A stretch of 33,851 nt of DNA from Candidatus Peribacteraceae bacterium (GTDB taxonomy: Bacteria; Patescibacteriota; Gracilibacteria; Peribacterales; Peribacteraceae): positions 1-33,851 of the forward strand of contig JAQTQU010000011.1 of the NCBI GenBank assembly GCA_028712095.1, in the 5' to 3' direction. The notes under the pieces are model-generated. The model was not told where the DNA came from. It did not search any database and saw only the letters and a program-made list of their open reading frames with translations. Positions within the stretch are counted from its first letter, which is position 1, and each line of letters starts with the position of its first letter. Of this stretch, positions 9,911 to 19,393 are shown one piece after another. A program made the translations under genes and the position numbers.

Positions 9911-11722
9911 CTAATTGAACGATGGCGGATCGCCCGTCAACGTGAACATCAGACCCTGTTCTTTGAGTTTCTTCGCGCCGCGCTTCAGCACCCAGTTCAC
10001 ATTTTTAACGAGACTCTCCTGCTGTTCGTACGGCACGTCCGTGGGGATGAGCGTGGTCCAGTAGCGGAAGGCGTGGTTGTTCTTGCGGGTTTCCAGTACC
10101 GAGAGGAAGTGCTGATGAGTGTTCGGGGGCATGTGAATGATGGTGGGAGCCCACTCCCCCTCGTCGTACCGGCGCACGGCGGGGTCATGCTGCTTGTCCG
10201 TCACGACGCCCAGCTTCACGTTATCGAGCCCCTTCTTCCTGTGCTTGCCCTCCCTGGCGAGCGTCTGCGTTTCTGAGGTTGCCTGCTGTTCGAGTTTTTT
10301 CTCGCGATCGTCCGTGAGGTACCCGTGCTCACGGCACCAGATGCGGTTGTAGGTGCAGGCAGCGATCGCCCCCAGCGTATCAGGATCGTTCATGGCGGAG
10401 AGGTAGAGGGGTTTCAGAGGGGTGGGAATCTGATCGTATGCCATCCGCATCTGCTCCAGCGTTTCGCGGGCATTCTTCATCGGTTGCTGATCTTTTTGCT
10501 CTTTCGTGCGGAATTCCTTCAGGTAGCGTTCCATGGAGTCGAGTTCGAAGCGGTCGCGTTCCACTCCCTTGCCCTGTTCGCAGAGTGTGCGAGCCTGCCC
10601 GAGCAACTCTTCTGCTTCTTGCCATTCCTTGGTGTCGAGTGCGTGGCGGATGCCCAGCTTGATATTCTCCATCTCGCGCGGGGACGGTGCCTCGGCGAGG
10701 TTCAGACGCTGTTTCGCCTGTTCGACGTAGCTCTTGCGCTGGTTGAGTGTGAGGGTCAGGAATTTGGCCGGCGTGACGCGATTGAAACCCTGCGGAGTGT
10801 TCTTTCCCATTTTGCTTTCAACGAGATCGTAGGCCACGCGCGTCCGGATACAATTTGCTACGTACGCTCGCAGATCCACTTCGATGTACTTCTCCAGTTC
10901 CTTTGGCGGTTTCACGAGGACGCGTTCCTCCAGCCAGCGCATGGCTTTCGCTTCGTTCACGGCTTTGGCGTAGATCGCTTTCCCGATTTCATTCTTGGCT
11001 TTTGCAGTGAGTTCTTCTTTTCCTTTCTTCATTTCCTTCGAATCTTTTTTGTCGAATGTTTTGAGAAGGGCAAGTGCATTGTCCAGACGCCAGCGGCGCT
11101 CGGGATACTTCAACTTGCCGCTCATGAAGGCCGGGTCGTGCACCGCCGTGAGCATTGAGTGCGCTTTGATTTCGGCATCGGTGATACCCAATTCCTTTTC
11201 GCGCTTCCGCATCTCTTTGTAGTCTTGTGCGATTGTTTTCCAATTCCGCTCATAGGCGCGCAGCGTGTGCGCATCGGTGTCGGTTTCTTTGCCTGTAATG
11301 AATTCTTTTTTCTCCTTCCATGTTCCCTCTTTCATCCGCGCGCGCCATTCCGCCGCTTTTTCCGGAAGTATCCATTTGTTGCGTTCGGCCCGGTCGATGA
11401 TGGCGCCGGCGATCCTGGTCTGACGGATGAATTCCTGCGCGTAGTGTCCGCCTATATCCCGCACGATTTGTGTTTTCTCTTCCTCCGTTTCACCGTTGAG
11501 GAGTTGCTCTTCCATGGCGTTCATCCATTCCTCCACGTCCTGCTGCGTCATGGCGGAGCTGGCGTCGTTCACGCAGGTTTCCAGCTGGTCGCGGCAGTGG
11601 GAACGGATGCTGTCGCGGATGCGGACGGCTCGCTCGCGTTCCGCTTCGCTTTCCCAACCCGTTTCCTCCTGTGTGTCGGGGGTCGCCAAGCTGCCGATGC
11701 CCTGTATCGCCGAGAGCGCCAT
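9911..11722 (-). CDS. Hypothetical protein, large, charged and predominantly helical
   Basis: Long ORF; internal ATG at 11722 (MALSAIQGIGSLATPDTQEE...) preferred because the longer form (to 11995) overlaps dcd. Confidence 0.7.
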   Translation of the reverse strand: MALSAIQGIGSLATPDTQEETGWESEAERERAVRIRDSIRSHCRDQLETCVNDASSAMTQQDVEEWMNAMEEQLLNGETEEEKTQIVRDIGGHYAQEFIRQTRIAGAIIDRAERNKWILPEKAAEWRARMKEGTWKEKKEFITGKETDTDAHTLRAYERNWKTIAQDYKEMRKREKELGITDAEIKAHSMLTAVHDPAFMSGKLKYPERRWRLDNALALLKTFDKKDSKEMKKGKEELTAKAKNEIGKAIYAKAVNEAKAMRWLEERVLVKPPKELEKYIEVDLRAYVANCIRTRVAYDLVESKMGKNTPQGFNRVTPAKFLTLTLNQRKSYVEQAKQRLNLAEAPSPREMENIKLGIRHALDTKEWQEAEELLGQARTLCEQGKGVERDRFELDSMERYLKEFRTKEQKDQQPMKNARETLEQMRMAYDQIPTPLKPLYLSAMNDPDTLGAIAACTYNRIWCREHGYLTDDREKKLEQQATSETQTLAREGKHRKKGLDNVKLGVVTDKQHDPAVRRYDEGEWAPTIIHMPPNTHQHFLSVLETRKNNHAFRYWTTLIPTDVPYEQQESLVKNVNWVLKRGAKKLKEQGLMFTLTGDPPSFN

Positions 11723-11806
11723 GCAGTTCCATTCTACCGTTGATGCGATGTTCCGCGGAGAAAAACGGTCGTTTTCTGCAAGGATTATGTGGTAGTCTGG
11801 GCGTCC

Positions 11807-12394
11807 ATGATCTTGTCCGATCGCGACATCAAAGAAGTCATCGCATCCGGCCGCGTGCGGGTCACGTCTCCCAAGCGAGAGGTGACTGAACATATCCATG
11901 CAAGCTCCATGGATCTGCACCTCGGGTCCGTCTTCAAGATCTACGAGCACAGCAGGTTTGCCGTGCTGGATCCCAAAAAGCCAGAGAGTTTTCACGGCAA
12001 TACGCGGACGATCGAAGTGCAGGAAGGGGAGTCATTCATCGTCCAGCCGGGCGAATTCATCCTCGGCGTGACCGAAGAGACGCTCACGGTGCCGGATGAC
12101 CTCGTGGTGCGGGTGGAGGGGCGCAGTTCCCTCGGCCGTCTCGGTATCATCATCCACTCCACGGCGGGGTTTGTGGATCCCGGCTTCTCGGGCACGATCA
12201 CGCTCGAAATCAGTAACTTGAACCGGCTCCCGGTCGCGCTCTACCCGGGCATGCGCGTGTGCCAGCTGGCGTTCGAAACAATGACGAGCCCAGCCGAACA
12301 GCCATATAACGTGAAGCCGTTCAGTAAGTATCAGGGGCAGTCGTTGCCCGAAGAGAGCCGTCTGGCGATGGATCCGGAATTTGCTTCGCAGTGA
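11807..12394 (+). CDS. dcd: dCTP deaminase
   Basis: MILSDRDIKEVIASGRV..., VEGRSSLGRLGIIIHSTAGFVDPGFSGTITLEISN. Confidence 0.93.
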   Translation: MILSDRDIKEVIASGRVRVTSPKREVTEHIHASSMDLHLGSVFKIYEHSRFAVLDPKKPESFHGNTRTIEVQEGESFIVQPGEFILGVTEETLTVPDDLVVRVEGRSSLGRLGIIIHSTAGFVDPGFSGTITLEISNLNRLPVALYPGMRVCQLAFETMTSPAEQPYNVKPFSKYQGQSLPEESRLAMDPEFASQ

Positions 12395-12434
12395 AACTAA
12401 CAGGGCAGTTCGACTCGCTTCGCTCGCTCACTGT

Positions 12435-12512
12435 CATTCGATTCGGCGAAGAGAATGGCCCGAGGCCGAAGGCCGAGGACCATGAGTGAGGCGCGAAGCA
12501 CCGAATCGAATG
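12435..12512. repeat. 12-bp perfect inverted repeat immediately 3' of tRNA-Val
   Basis: CATTCGATTCGG (12435-12446) / CCGAATCGAATG (12501-12512). Confidence 0.7.
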
Positions 12513-12586
12513 GTGGGCGGTATAGGAGTTGAACCTACGACCTTCCGGATGTGAACCGGACGCTCTAACCACTGAGCTAACCGCCC
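12511..12586 (-). tRNA. tRNA-Val (anticodon CAC), CCA encoded
   Basis: Reverse complement GGGCGGTTAGCTCAGTGGTTAGAGCGTCCGGTTCACATCCGGAAGGTCGTAGGTTCAACTCCTATACCGCCCACCA folds as a cloverleaf; anticodon loop TTCACAT. Confidence 0.93.
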
Positions 12587-12822
12587 GAGAATGCGAGAGA
12601 ACGGAAGAAGACTATCATTCACCCGACTTTACAGGAAGCCTTGGTCGTAAACTCGGGGAGGAATGCGGAATAGCGTTCCGGTGTTGCGTTCCTGCTTCGC
12701 CGGGTTCCGCAAGAGATCGCCGCAGGTGTATCCAAGAGATGCCTTGGTAGTAGACCTAGGGAACTTCATTTTCGTCTCTTTCTAGGTAACGTGTAGTCGA
12801 AAAGTTCGTTTTACATATCAGT

Positions 12823-14589
12823 ATGCCGAAGATCCGCCACCGTGACGTGCTCGCGTTCGTGACGCGCTACGCCCGCATCCATGCGTGGGCTCTCGTGCTG
12901 GTGGTGTCGCTCTCGGTCGTTTCGACGGGTTTTTTCCTGCTCCAGCCGTTCTTCTACCGTGAAGCGATCGATGCCATCGCCTCCGCTGCTCAGCCTGATC
13001 CTGCGGTATTCCGCTTCGCGCTCTGGCAATTCGTGATCGGGGTGGGTGTGGCCATGGCGGCATTCGGCATTGAGCAGGTCGGGGGGCTCCTGCTCGGCAA
13101 GGTCGAAACGAAAGTGATGCGTCGCGCCCATGCCGATGTGTTCGCGATCGTGCAACGGCACGCGATGGGATTTCATGCGAGTCAGTTCGCCGGTTCCACG
13201 TCGCGCAAGATCACGCGAGGCACCGATGCCATCGAAGGGATTCTCGACAAGATATTTCTCAATTTCCTTCCCACGATCATTCTCATGATCGGCTTTATGG
13301 TGGTGCTCTCGCTCCTTGCACTACCAATCGCACTGGCGATGTTTCTGGGCATGATCGTCTATGCAGCGTTTTCTGTCGGGATGAATTTGTCGCTCACACG
13401 TATGTATAACTGGGTGGATTCGCAGGATACGCGTGTGACGGGCAACCTCGTGGATGCGATTTCGTCCAATGCCCTCGTGAAGTCTTTTGCCGCGGAGCCG
13501 CGGGAGGACCAGCGTCACGGTTCATTGCTGCAGGAGTGGGAGCGACGCCAGTGGCTGGCGTGGGTGGCTTCGACGGGCGTCACACTCGTGCAGTACATCT
13601 TGCTCCTTCTCATTGAGCTGGTCGTTTTCGTGCTGGCGGTGTGGCTGTGGTACAGAGGTGAATTCACTCCCGGAGGATTCATCATCCTCATCTTCTACAT
13701 GGGGCAGCTGTGGGGACGACTGTGGGATTTCGGGCGGAATGTGCGCGAGTACATCCGGTCCGTTTCGCGCGGGGAGGAGATGGTGGAGGTCGCTCTGAAG
13801 CCGCTGGGCGTCCGCGATGCACCGCATGCGCGCCCGCTCGTTGTCCGGACGGGAGCAGTGCGGTTCGAGAACGTCCTTTTCCAGTACGAGCAGGCGAGCC
13901 AACCTGTGTTTGAACAGTTCTCTGTCGCTATTCGTCCCGGGGAGCGCATCGCGCTCGTCGGCCATTCCGGCGGCGGCAAGAGCACCTTCGTGAAGTTGCT
14001 TATGCGCCTGTACGACGTACAGGAGGGACGCATTCTCATTGACGATCAGCACATCACCGATGTCACGCAGGAGAGTCTGCGGAATGCCGTCGCGCTCGTT
14101 CCGCAGGATCCCGTACTCTTCCATCGTTCCATTGCCGAGAACATCGCGTACGGCAGTCCCGGTGCTTCGCGGGAGCAGATTGAGCGTGCCGCCCGTCTTG
14201 CGCACGCACATGAATTTATCTCTGTCCTCCCTAAGGGATACGAGACACTGGTGGGGGAGCGCGGCGTGAAGCTCTCGGGCGGGGAACGTCAGCGCGTGGC
14301 CATTGCCCGTGCGCTTCTGGCCGACAAGCCGATTCTCGTGCTTGACGAGGCGACGAGCAGCCTCGATTCACTCTCTGAACAGTACATTCAGGAGGCGCTT
14401 GCCCGGCTCATGAAGGGCCGCACGAGCATCGTCATCGCGCACCGTCTCTCGACGATCAAACAGGCGGATCGCATTCTGGTCATCGACCGCGGCCAGATCT
14501 TGGAGGAGGGAACACATGCTGCACTTCTCGCGAAAGAGGGCGGAATCTACCGGCACCTCTTTGAATTGCAGGCCGGGGGATTCATCTGA
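12823..14589 (+). CDS. ABC transporter, fused permease/ATPase (MsbA/multidrug exporter type)
   Basis: N-terminal TM domain; GHSGGGKSTFVKLLMRLYD (Walker A), LSGGERQRVAIARALLADKPILVLDEATSSLD. Confidence 0.92.
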   Translation: MPKIRHRDVLAFVTRYARIHAWALVLVVSLSVVSTGFFLLQPFFYREAIDAIASAAQPDPAVFRFALWQFVIGVGVAMAAFGIEQVGGLLLGKVETKVMRRAHADVFAIVQRHAMGFHASQFAGSTSRKITRGTDAIEGILDKIFLNFLPTIILMIGFMVVLSLLALPIALAMFLGMIVYAAFSVGMNLSLTRMYNWVDSQDTRVTGNLVDAISSNALVKSFAAEPREDQRHGSLLQEWERRQWLAWVASTGVTLVQYILLLLIELVVFVLAVWLWYRGEFTPGGFIILIFYMGQLWGRLWDFGRNVREYIRSVSRGEEMVEVALKPLGVRDAPHARPLVVRTGAVRFENVLFQYEQASQPVFEQFSVAIRPGERIALVGHSGGGKSTFVKLLMRLYDVQEGRILIDDQHITDVTQESLRNAVALVPQDPVLFHRSIAENIAYGSPGASREQIERAARLAHAHEFISVLPKGYETLVGERGVKLSGGERQRVAIARALLADKPILVLDEATSSLDSLSEQYIQEALARLMKGRTSIVIAHRLSTIKQADRILVIDRGQILEEGTHAALLAKEGGIYRHLFELQAGGFI

Positions 14590-14599
14590 GCGCGGAAGG

Positions 14600-14672
14600 C
14601 AAACCTTCAGCCTTCGCCCAGCCTTCGCTTCGGCTACGGCCGGCAGGCAAGGCTACGGCCGACAAGCCGGTT
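14600..14672. repeat. Dispersed CCTTCGC..GGCTACGGCCGGCAGGCAAGGCTACGGC repeat
   Basis: Shares AGGCTACG(G/C)CCGGCAGGCA with the insertion at 2089-2152. Confidence 0.6.
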
Positions 14673-14811
14673 TTCCTTCCACGAACCATCCTTTCCCTCA
14701 AAGGTGTCGCTCCAGCGCCTGGGCCCGGCGGAGCCACCCAGCGCTTCGTGACAACAATTGAGTATCCGAACCGGGTACGCGTTGATACACTCCTTCTGTC
14801 TCTCAGACGGT

Positions 14812-15774
14812 ATGAATCTCTTTGCGCCCCTCACCCTCCTCGCCGACGCGCTCACGTACCGCATTTTCGCGATGATCCCCGAAACGCACAGCGCCGACGC
14901 CGTGCATTTCTTCATCGAAGACACGCTCAAGATTTTTCTGCTGCTCCTCGTCATCATTTACGCGGTCTCGGTCATCCGTACGTTCATTCCTCCGGAAAGA
15001 ATCCGTTCTCTGCTTTCACGTCGTCATCGTGTCACCGGTCATGTGCTCGCCGGATGCATCGGGGTCGTGACGCCCTTCTGCACCTGCAGCGCCATTCCGT
15101 TGTTTCTTGGATTCATTGAGGCCGGCGTTCCGCTGGGAGTGACATTTACTTTTCTCATCGCGTCCCCCATGGTGAATGAGGTGGCCCTGGCTCTTTTGCT
15201 TGCCACGTTCGGTTTCAGAGTGGCGCTGCTGTATGTGCTGAGCGGCCTGATCATTGCCGTTGTTTCGGGCATGGTCATCGGTGCTCTGCATCTCGAGCAT
15301 CTGGTGGATCGCGGGAAAGAGGATCAAGGATGCGGGTGCGGGAAATCACACCCCGATACGTGGCCGAAACGACTGGCGTTTGCCGCCCGGTACACACGCA
15401 TGATTTTGAAGCGCGTATGGTGGATCGTACTGCTCGGCATCGGTGTCGGCGCATGGATGCACGGCTACGTTCCCGAAGATTTCCTTGCGCGCTTTGCGGG
15501 AGCGGACCGCTGGTACGCCGTGCCGTTTGCCGTGCTGTTGGGTATTCCTCTCTACGCGAATGCGGCGGGCATTCTGCCTCTGGTTTCGGTTCTCACGGAA
15601 AAAGGCGTTGCTCTGGGCACGACGCTCGCGTTCATGATGTCGGTGACGGGGCTTTCGCTTCCGGAATTCCTCATTCTGCGCCGGGTGATGCGGACCAAGC
15701 TCATTGTACTATTCGTGCTCACCGTTGGCCTGGGTATTCTGTTCACAGGATTTCTCTTCAATTCGGTGCTCTAG
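14812..15774 (+). CDS. Permease of the DUF318/YraQ (ArsP-like) type
   Basis: Multi-TM; GVVTPFCTCSAIPLFLGFIEAGVPLGVTFTFLIASPMVNEVAL; GIPLYANAAGILPL. Confidence 0.8.
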   Translation: MNLFAPLTLLADALTYRIFAMIPETHSADAVHFFIEDTLKIFLLLLVIIYAVSVIRTFIPPERIRSLLSRRHRVTGHVLAGCIGVVTPFCTCSAIPLFLGFIEAGVPLGVTFTFLIASPMVNEVALALLLATFGFRVALLYVLSGLIIAVVSGMVIGALHLEHLVDRGKEDQGCGCGKSHPDTWPKRLAFAARYTRMILKRVWWIVLLGIGVGAWMHGYVPEDFLARFAGADRWYAVPFAVLLGIPLYANAAGILPLVSVLTEKGVALGTTLAFMMSVTGLSLPEFLILRRVMRTKLIVLFVLTVGLGILFTGFLFNSVL

Positions 15775-15815
15775 TCCATGGACTTGGCGGTTTTTCCCGC
15801 TAGCCTGTGGGGGCT

Positions 15816-16211
15816 ATGGATTCTGCAGATTTTTCATCTTCCGGTCGTTCCAAAGGATTGTTGAAGCCGGTGATCGGCGGTATTGCCGTGATCGTGTTTC
15901 TCGCTGCCGTGTTTTTCATCGCCCGATCCAGCGGCAGTGCGCTCCCGGGCGGCATGGTGCTCTACTACGGTGACGGGTGTCCGCACTGCGCAAACGTGGA
16001 AGCCTTCGTTCAAGGGAACGATGTCGAATCCAAAGTTTCCTTTTCGCGAAAAGAGGTGTACCTGAACAAGAGCAATGCCCGTGAACTTGCCCGCGTCGCC
16101 AAGCACTGCGGTCTGCCCACCGATTCCATTGCCGTTCCGCTCTTCTGGACGGCAACGCAGTGCCTGACCGGTGACAAAGATATCATTGCGTTTTTCCAGC
16201 AGCAATTATGA
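15816..16211 (+). CDS. Membrane-anchored thioredoxin-like protein
   Basis: N-terminal TM helix, then MVLYYGDGCPHCANVEAFV (CPHC) and VPLFW (cis-Pro-like). Confidence 0.7.
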   Translation: MDSADFSSSGRSKGLLKPVIGGIAVIVFLAAVFFIARSSGSALPGGMVLYYGDGCPHCANVEAFVQGNDVESKVSFSRKEVYLNKSNARELARVAKHCGLPTDSIAVPLFWTATQCLTGDKDIIAFFQQQL

Positions 16212-16717
16212 CCAGATGCCTTCGGCTCCTCCCGTTTGCCGGGTTCCTCTTCTTCGTCGCCGGAAAAGCGTCGGCGGTCTGCCCTGTCTGTACCATTGCG
16301 GTGGGAGTCGGTTTGGGCATCTCGGAGCGGTTGGGGATTGACGATTCCGTTGCCGGACTCTGGATCGGCGGGCTCACTGTTTCGCTCTCTCTGTGGACGC
16401 ATGAGTGGTTTGAGAAGAAGCACATCCGGTTCTTTGCCCGCGACTTCCTTACCGCACTCGGCTATTTCATTCTTGTGGTATTGCCGCTCCCGTACTTCTT
16501 TTCGGACATCATCGGGCATCCCGATCATGTGCTCTGGGGGGTCGACAAGCTCCTGCTTGGCATCGTGATCGGGAGTATTGCATTCTTTCTCGGTGCGGAC
16601 TGGTACCGGCGGATCAAAACGAGGCGCGGGCATGCGCACTTCCCGTTTGAGAAAGTGGTGATGCCGGTGTTCCCGTTGATTCTGCTCAGTCTCTTCTTCT
16701 ACTACGTTACCCTCTGA
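16208..16717 (+). CDS. Integral membrane protein with N-terminal VCPVC motif
   Basis: Overlaps the preceding stop by 4 nt (ATGA); hydrophobic helices; SAVCPVCTIAVGVGLGISERLGIDDSVAGLWIGGL. Confidence 0.7.
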   Translation: MTRCLRLLPFAGFLFFVAGKASAVCPVCTIAVGVGLGISERLGIDDSVAGLWIGGLTVSLSLWTHEWFEKKHIRFFARDFLTALGYFILVVLPLPYFFSDIIGHPDHVLWGVDKLLLGIVIGSIAFFLGADWYRRIKTRRGHAHFPFEKVVMPVFPLILLSLFFYYVTL

Positions 16718-16721
16718 CATC

Positions 16722-17255
16722 ATGGCAGATCCGACACCCGAACAACTCAAGGCCTTCATCGACAAAGTGGACACAATGAAGAAGCAGGAGAAGATGGATC
16801 TCTCTTCCGATCAGGATTTGTCGATCGCCATCATGAATCTGATTTCGATTGAGGAACATTTCTTCTTCACCGGAGCCAAGCTCGAAAAACCGGAGTACTA
16901 CGACATGATCAAGGACGTGCGTGAGATGCGGAAGGCACTCCTCAAAAAGATCATCAAGGAGTACGAAGGGGAAGTGTGGTGCATCTCGAAGCACCTGCTT
17001 GCGGCGTCGATGCGCCTCATGGAGGTGGGGACGAAGCAGCTCGGCATGGGCAAGAAGGACGAGGCCTACGATCTCTTCACGAAGGCCTACAACCTCTACT
17101 CGCTCTTCTGGGGGCTCAACATGAAGCTGCTGAATGTTGGCGACATCAAGAAGATTGATGACGGGGCGCTCAGTAAGCAGGATACGGAGAAGAAGGGATT
17201 TATGGGGGCGCTGGGAACATTGGTGAAGAAGGTGATTGATTGCTGTATCGAGTAG
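16722..17255 (+). CDS. Hypothetical helical protein
   Basis: 177-aa ORF following at 4 nt; no family recognised. Confidence 0.7.
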   Translation: MADPTPEQLKAFIDKVDTMKKQEKMDLSSDQDLSIAIMNLISIEEHFFFTGAKLEKPEYYDMIKDVREMRKALLKKIIKEYEGEVWCISKHLLAASMRLMEVGTKQLGMGKKDEAYDLFTKAYNLYSLFWGLNMKLLNVGDIKKIDDGALSKQDTEKKGFMGALGTLVKKVIDCCIE

Positions 17256-17408
17256 GATTTTCCACCTTTGTCGCGACAAAGGTGGAGCCAAAACGCTGGC
17301 GCGTCAACGCCCGCTCCACTTTCCCCTTCACCCCCCGTGACGCGCCCCCGCTCCGTATGTTGTGTAATGTTTGTTTATGTTATGTTTGTGTATGTTGTTC
17401 TTCTTTCT

Positions 17409-17945
17409 ATGATCTTTTCTCCACTCCCCGGAACGCCCACGGTCACGCAGGGTTTCGGCCAGAACCCCGATGTCTACCAGCAGTACGGCTATCTCGGTCA
17501 CAATGGCTTCGATTTCGGTGTGCCGGAGGGAACCAAAGTCTTCGCGCCGCATGATGGCGTAGTTACGGTGAAGGATGACGGGGCAAGCGGGTACGGCAAG
17601 TACGTGATTATCGATGCGCCCACGCGCCGCAGCGTCCTCGCGCACTGCTCGCAGATCCTCGCAAAGAATGGGCAGTCGATCGCGCAGGGTGATCCGGTTG
17701 CCTTGAGCGGAAATACCGGCAGTTCCACGGGTCCGCATCTGCATTGGACATTCAAGATCATGAAGAACGGCGCGGTACAGAACAGAGACAACGGCTACGA
17801 CGGTGCGATGGATTGCTCCGAAGTGACACGCCTCTGGCAGCAGCAGAACGTGCATGCCAATGCGCAGTACACCGATGCGGCCAAGCCGTACCTCTCGATG
17901 ACCTTCGCGGACAATCAGGTCATTAAGAATACGACGGGAGGTTGA
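17409..17945 (+). CDS. M23-family peptidase (LytM-like)
   Basis: HNGFDFGVPEGTKVFAPHDGVVTVKDDGASGYGKYVIID...LAHCSQIL...GNTGSSTGPHLHWTFK; ATG at 17409 preferred. Confidence 0.85.
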   Translation: MIFSPLPGTPTVTQGFGQNPDVYQQYGYLGHNGFDFGVPEGTKVFAPHDGVVTVKDDGASGYGKYVIIDAPTRRSVLAHCSQILAKNGQSIAQGDPVALSGNTGSSTGPHLHWTFKIMKNGAVQNRDNGYDGAMDCSEVTRLWQQQNVHANAQYTDAAKPYLSMTFADNQVIKNTTGG

Positions 17946-17969
17946 AGAGGTTTGGAAAAGGTGAGAGAA

Positions 17970-18004
17970 GCCTGATAGGTTTGTTCGTCAGTAACCTCTC
18001 AGGC
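17970..18004. terminator. Hairpin between convergent genes (possible bidirectional terminator)
   Basis: GCCTGATAGGTT (17970-17981) / AACCTCTCAGGC (17993-18004), one mismatch in 12 bp. Confidence 0.5.
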
Positions 18005-18034
18005 GTCCCTAACCTCTACAACTTATCCAACCTC

Positions 18035-18790
18035 TCATTTCGCCACGAACGCTGTAGCACCCAGCCAGGCGAGGTCGAACACAGCGCGCATGGTTCGTGC
18101 AAGTGTTGCGCTCTCGATGAGCAATCCGAGTAGCTCTTCTTTCTTAAGCGATACGATGCCGACCACGTTTTCGAAGATGAGCACTTCGTTTTCGAACGGG
18201 AACTGCTCTTTGTTCACCAGAAGGATTTCGATGAGATTCGGATCGAATGTTTTGGGAAGAAAAGGGTCAATGACGTGCACACTCTCGACGGTATTGGGCG
18301 AGAGGTACCGGGTCTTGATACCTTTCCTGAGTCGCGTGTGCGTGTACTCCTTAAAGAAATCGGGGAAGAAGTTCGTGACGGTTTTGAGATTTGTGTAGCC
18401 GAGAATTTCTTTCTTGGCGATCAGAGATTCCGTAAACACGCGTTCCACGCCCTCGCGTCCTTCGTAAAACCGGATCTTCGGCTTGAAGCCGAGGCTGCCG
18501 GTGAGTGACTTGAGTTGGGGGAGGAGACTCTTGGCAATTTTCACTCGTTCCAGTTCGAGCTCTTCCAATTTCTCCGGTGGTTCCGGCGCGAAGCACTTCA
18601 TTCCGCTTTTGTCGTACTGACTCAAGAGGCGTCGCTTGAGGAGTTTCTCAAGCGTGTGGTAGCAGCTTACGCGGTTGATGCCTGCTTTTCGGGCGATGAC
18701 GGAGACCGCTCCGCCGTTCACTTCGAGGCAGGCGAGGTAGACTTTGGCTTCTTCATCGGTAAGGCCGAGTTTCAGGAGATCGGTTAGCAT
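18035..18790 (-). CDS. TrmB-like transcriptional regulator
   Basis: LLKLGLTDEEAKVYLACLEVNGGAVSVIARKAGINRVSCYHTLEKLLKRRLL wHTH, followed by a PLD-like effector region. Confidence 0.8.
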   Translation of the reverse strand: MLTDLLKLGLTDEEAKVYLACLEVNGGAVSVIARKAGINRVSCYHTLEKLLKRRLLSQYDKSGMKCFAPEPPEKLEELELERVKIAKSLLPQLKSLTGSLGFKPKIRFYEGREGVERVFTESLIAKKEILGYTNLKTVTNFFPDFFKEYTHTRLRKGIKTRYLSPNTVESVHVIDPFLPKTFDPNLIEILLVNKEQFPFENEVLIFENVVGIVSLKKEELLGLLIESATLARTMRAVFDLAWLGATAFVAK

Positions 18791-18823
18791 AACTGGTAGT
18801 AATGAACAGGCAACAATGAACAG

Positions 18824-19198
18824 TTAACTATCCACTTTTTTTAAACGGAGGGATTTGATGAAGCCGCCCAGTTGCTTCACAAGGAGTTCGGCTGCTTTTT
18901 CGACGTCCAATCGAATTTCTTCGGTTACTAAAGCATCGTCGTACGCAGCGTCGAATCCCGCGACGCACTCATTCAGTGAGCAAATGGACATCTCAAGAAA
19001 ACGGGCAAAGTCAGCATCCGATCGTTTGGCTGAACCCTCTGCGATGTTGGGGAGCACAGAGAGGCATGAGCGGTGAATTTGATCGACCAATCGGTAACGT
19101 TCCGTCGTGGGAAACGTTTTCAATGTGCTAGTTACATCCTTTCGAAATTTTCGTGAGTCTTTGTATACTTGGAAGTCGCGGAATCGAAACGTTTTCAT
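18824..19198 (-). CDS. Four-helix bundle protein (S23/IVP-like)
   Basis: FRDFQVYKDSRKFRKDVTSTLKTFPTTERYRLVDQIHRSCLSVLPNIAEGSAKRSDADFARFLEMSICSLNE signature. Confidence 0.85.
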   Translation of the reverse strand: MKTFRFRDFQVYKDSRKFRKDVTSTLKTFPTTERYRLVDQIHRSCLSVLPNIAEGSAKRSDADFARFLEMSICSLNECVAGFDAAYDDALVTEEIRLDVEKAAELLVKQLGGFIKSLRLKKVDS

Positions 19199-19245
19199 AA
19201 CGTTAATGGTCAATTGTTAATAGTCACAGGTTAACATACCACTGT

Positions 19246-19329
19246 TGTAGAATATTTTCTACACTATTTGTGTATCATTTTATGGCTTTCTAAAGCGCAA
19301 AAATTGAAGTTATCCAACAGACTGTTGGA
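19246..19329. promoter_or_regulatory. Two palindromes (candidate operators) between the S23-like gene and array copy 1
   Basis: TGTAGAA-TATT-TTCTACA (19246-19263) and TCCAACAG-A-CTGTTGGA (19313-19329), both perfect. Confidence 0.45.
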
Positions 19330-19393
19330 CAATAATGACTATACGTTTCAGACTGAAGATGCTGGGGCCGGATTGTATGCCCAGTATTTTTCT

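Noticed and set aside
12511-12586. tRNA-Val as an integration site for a genomic island
   Set aside because: No integrase nearby and no direct repeat of the tRNA 3' end found by eye; only the local inverted repeat is evident.
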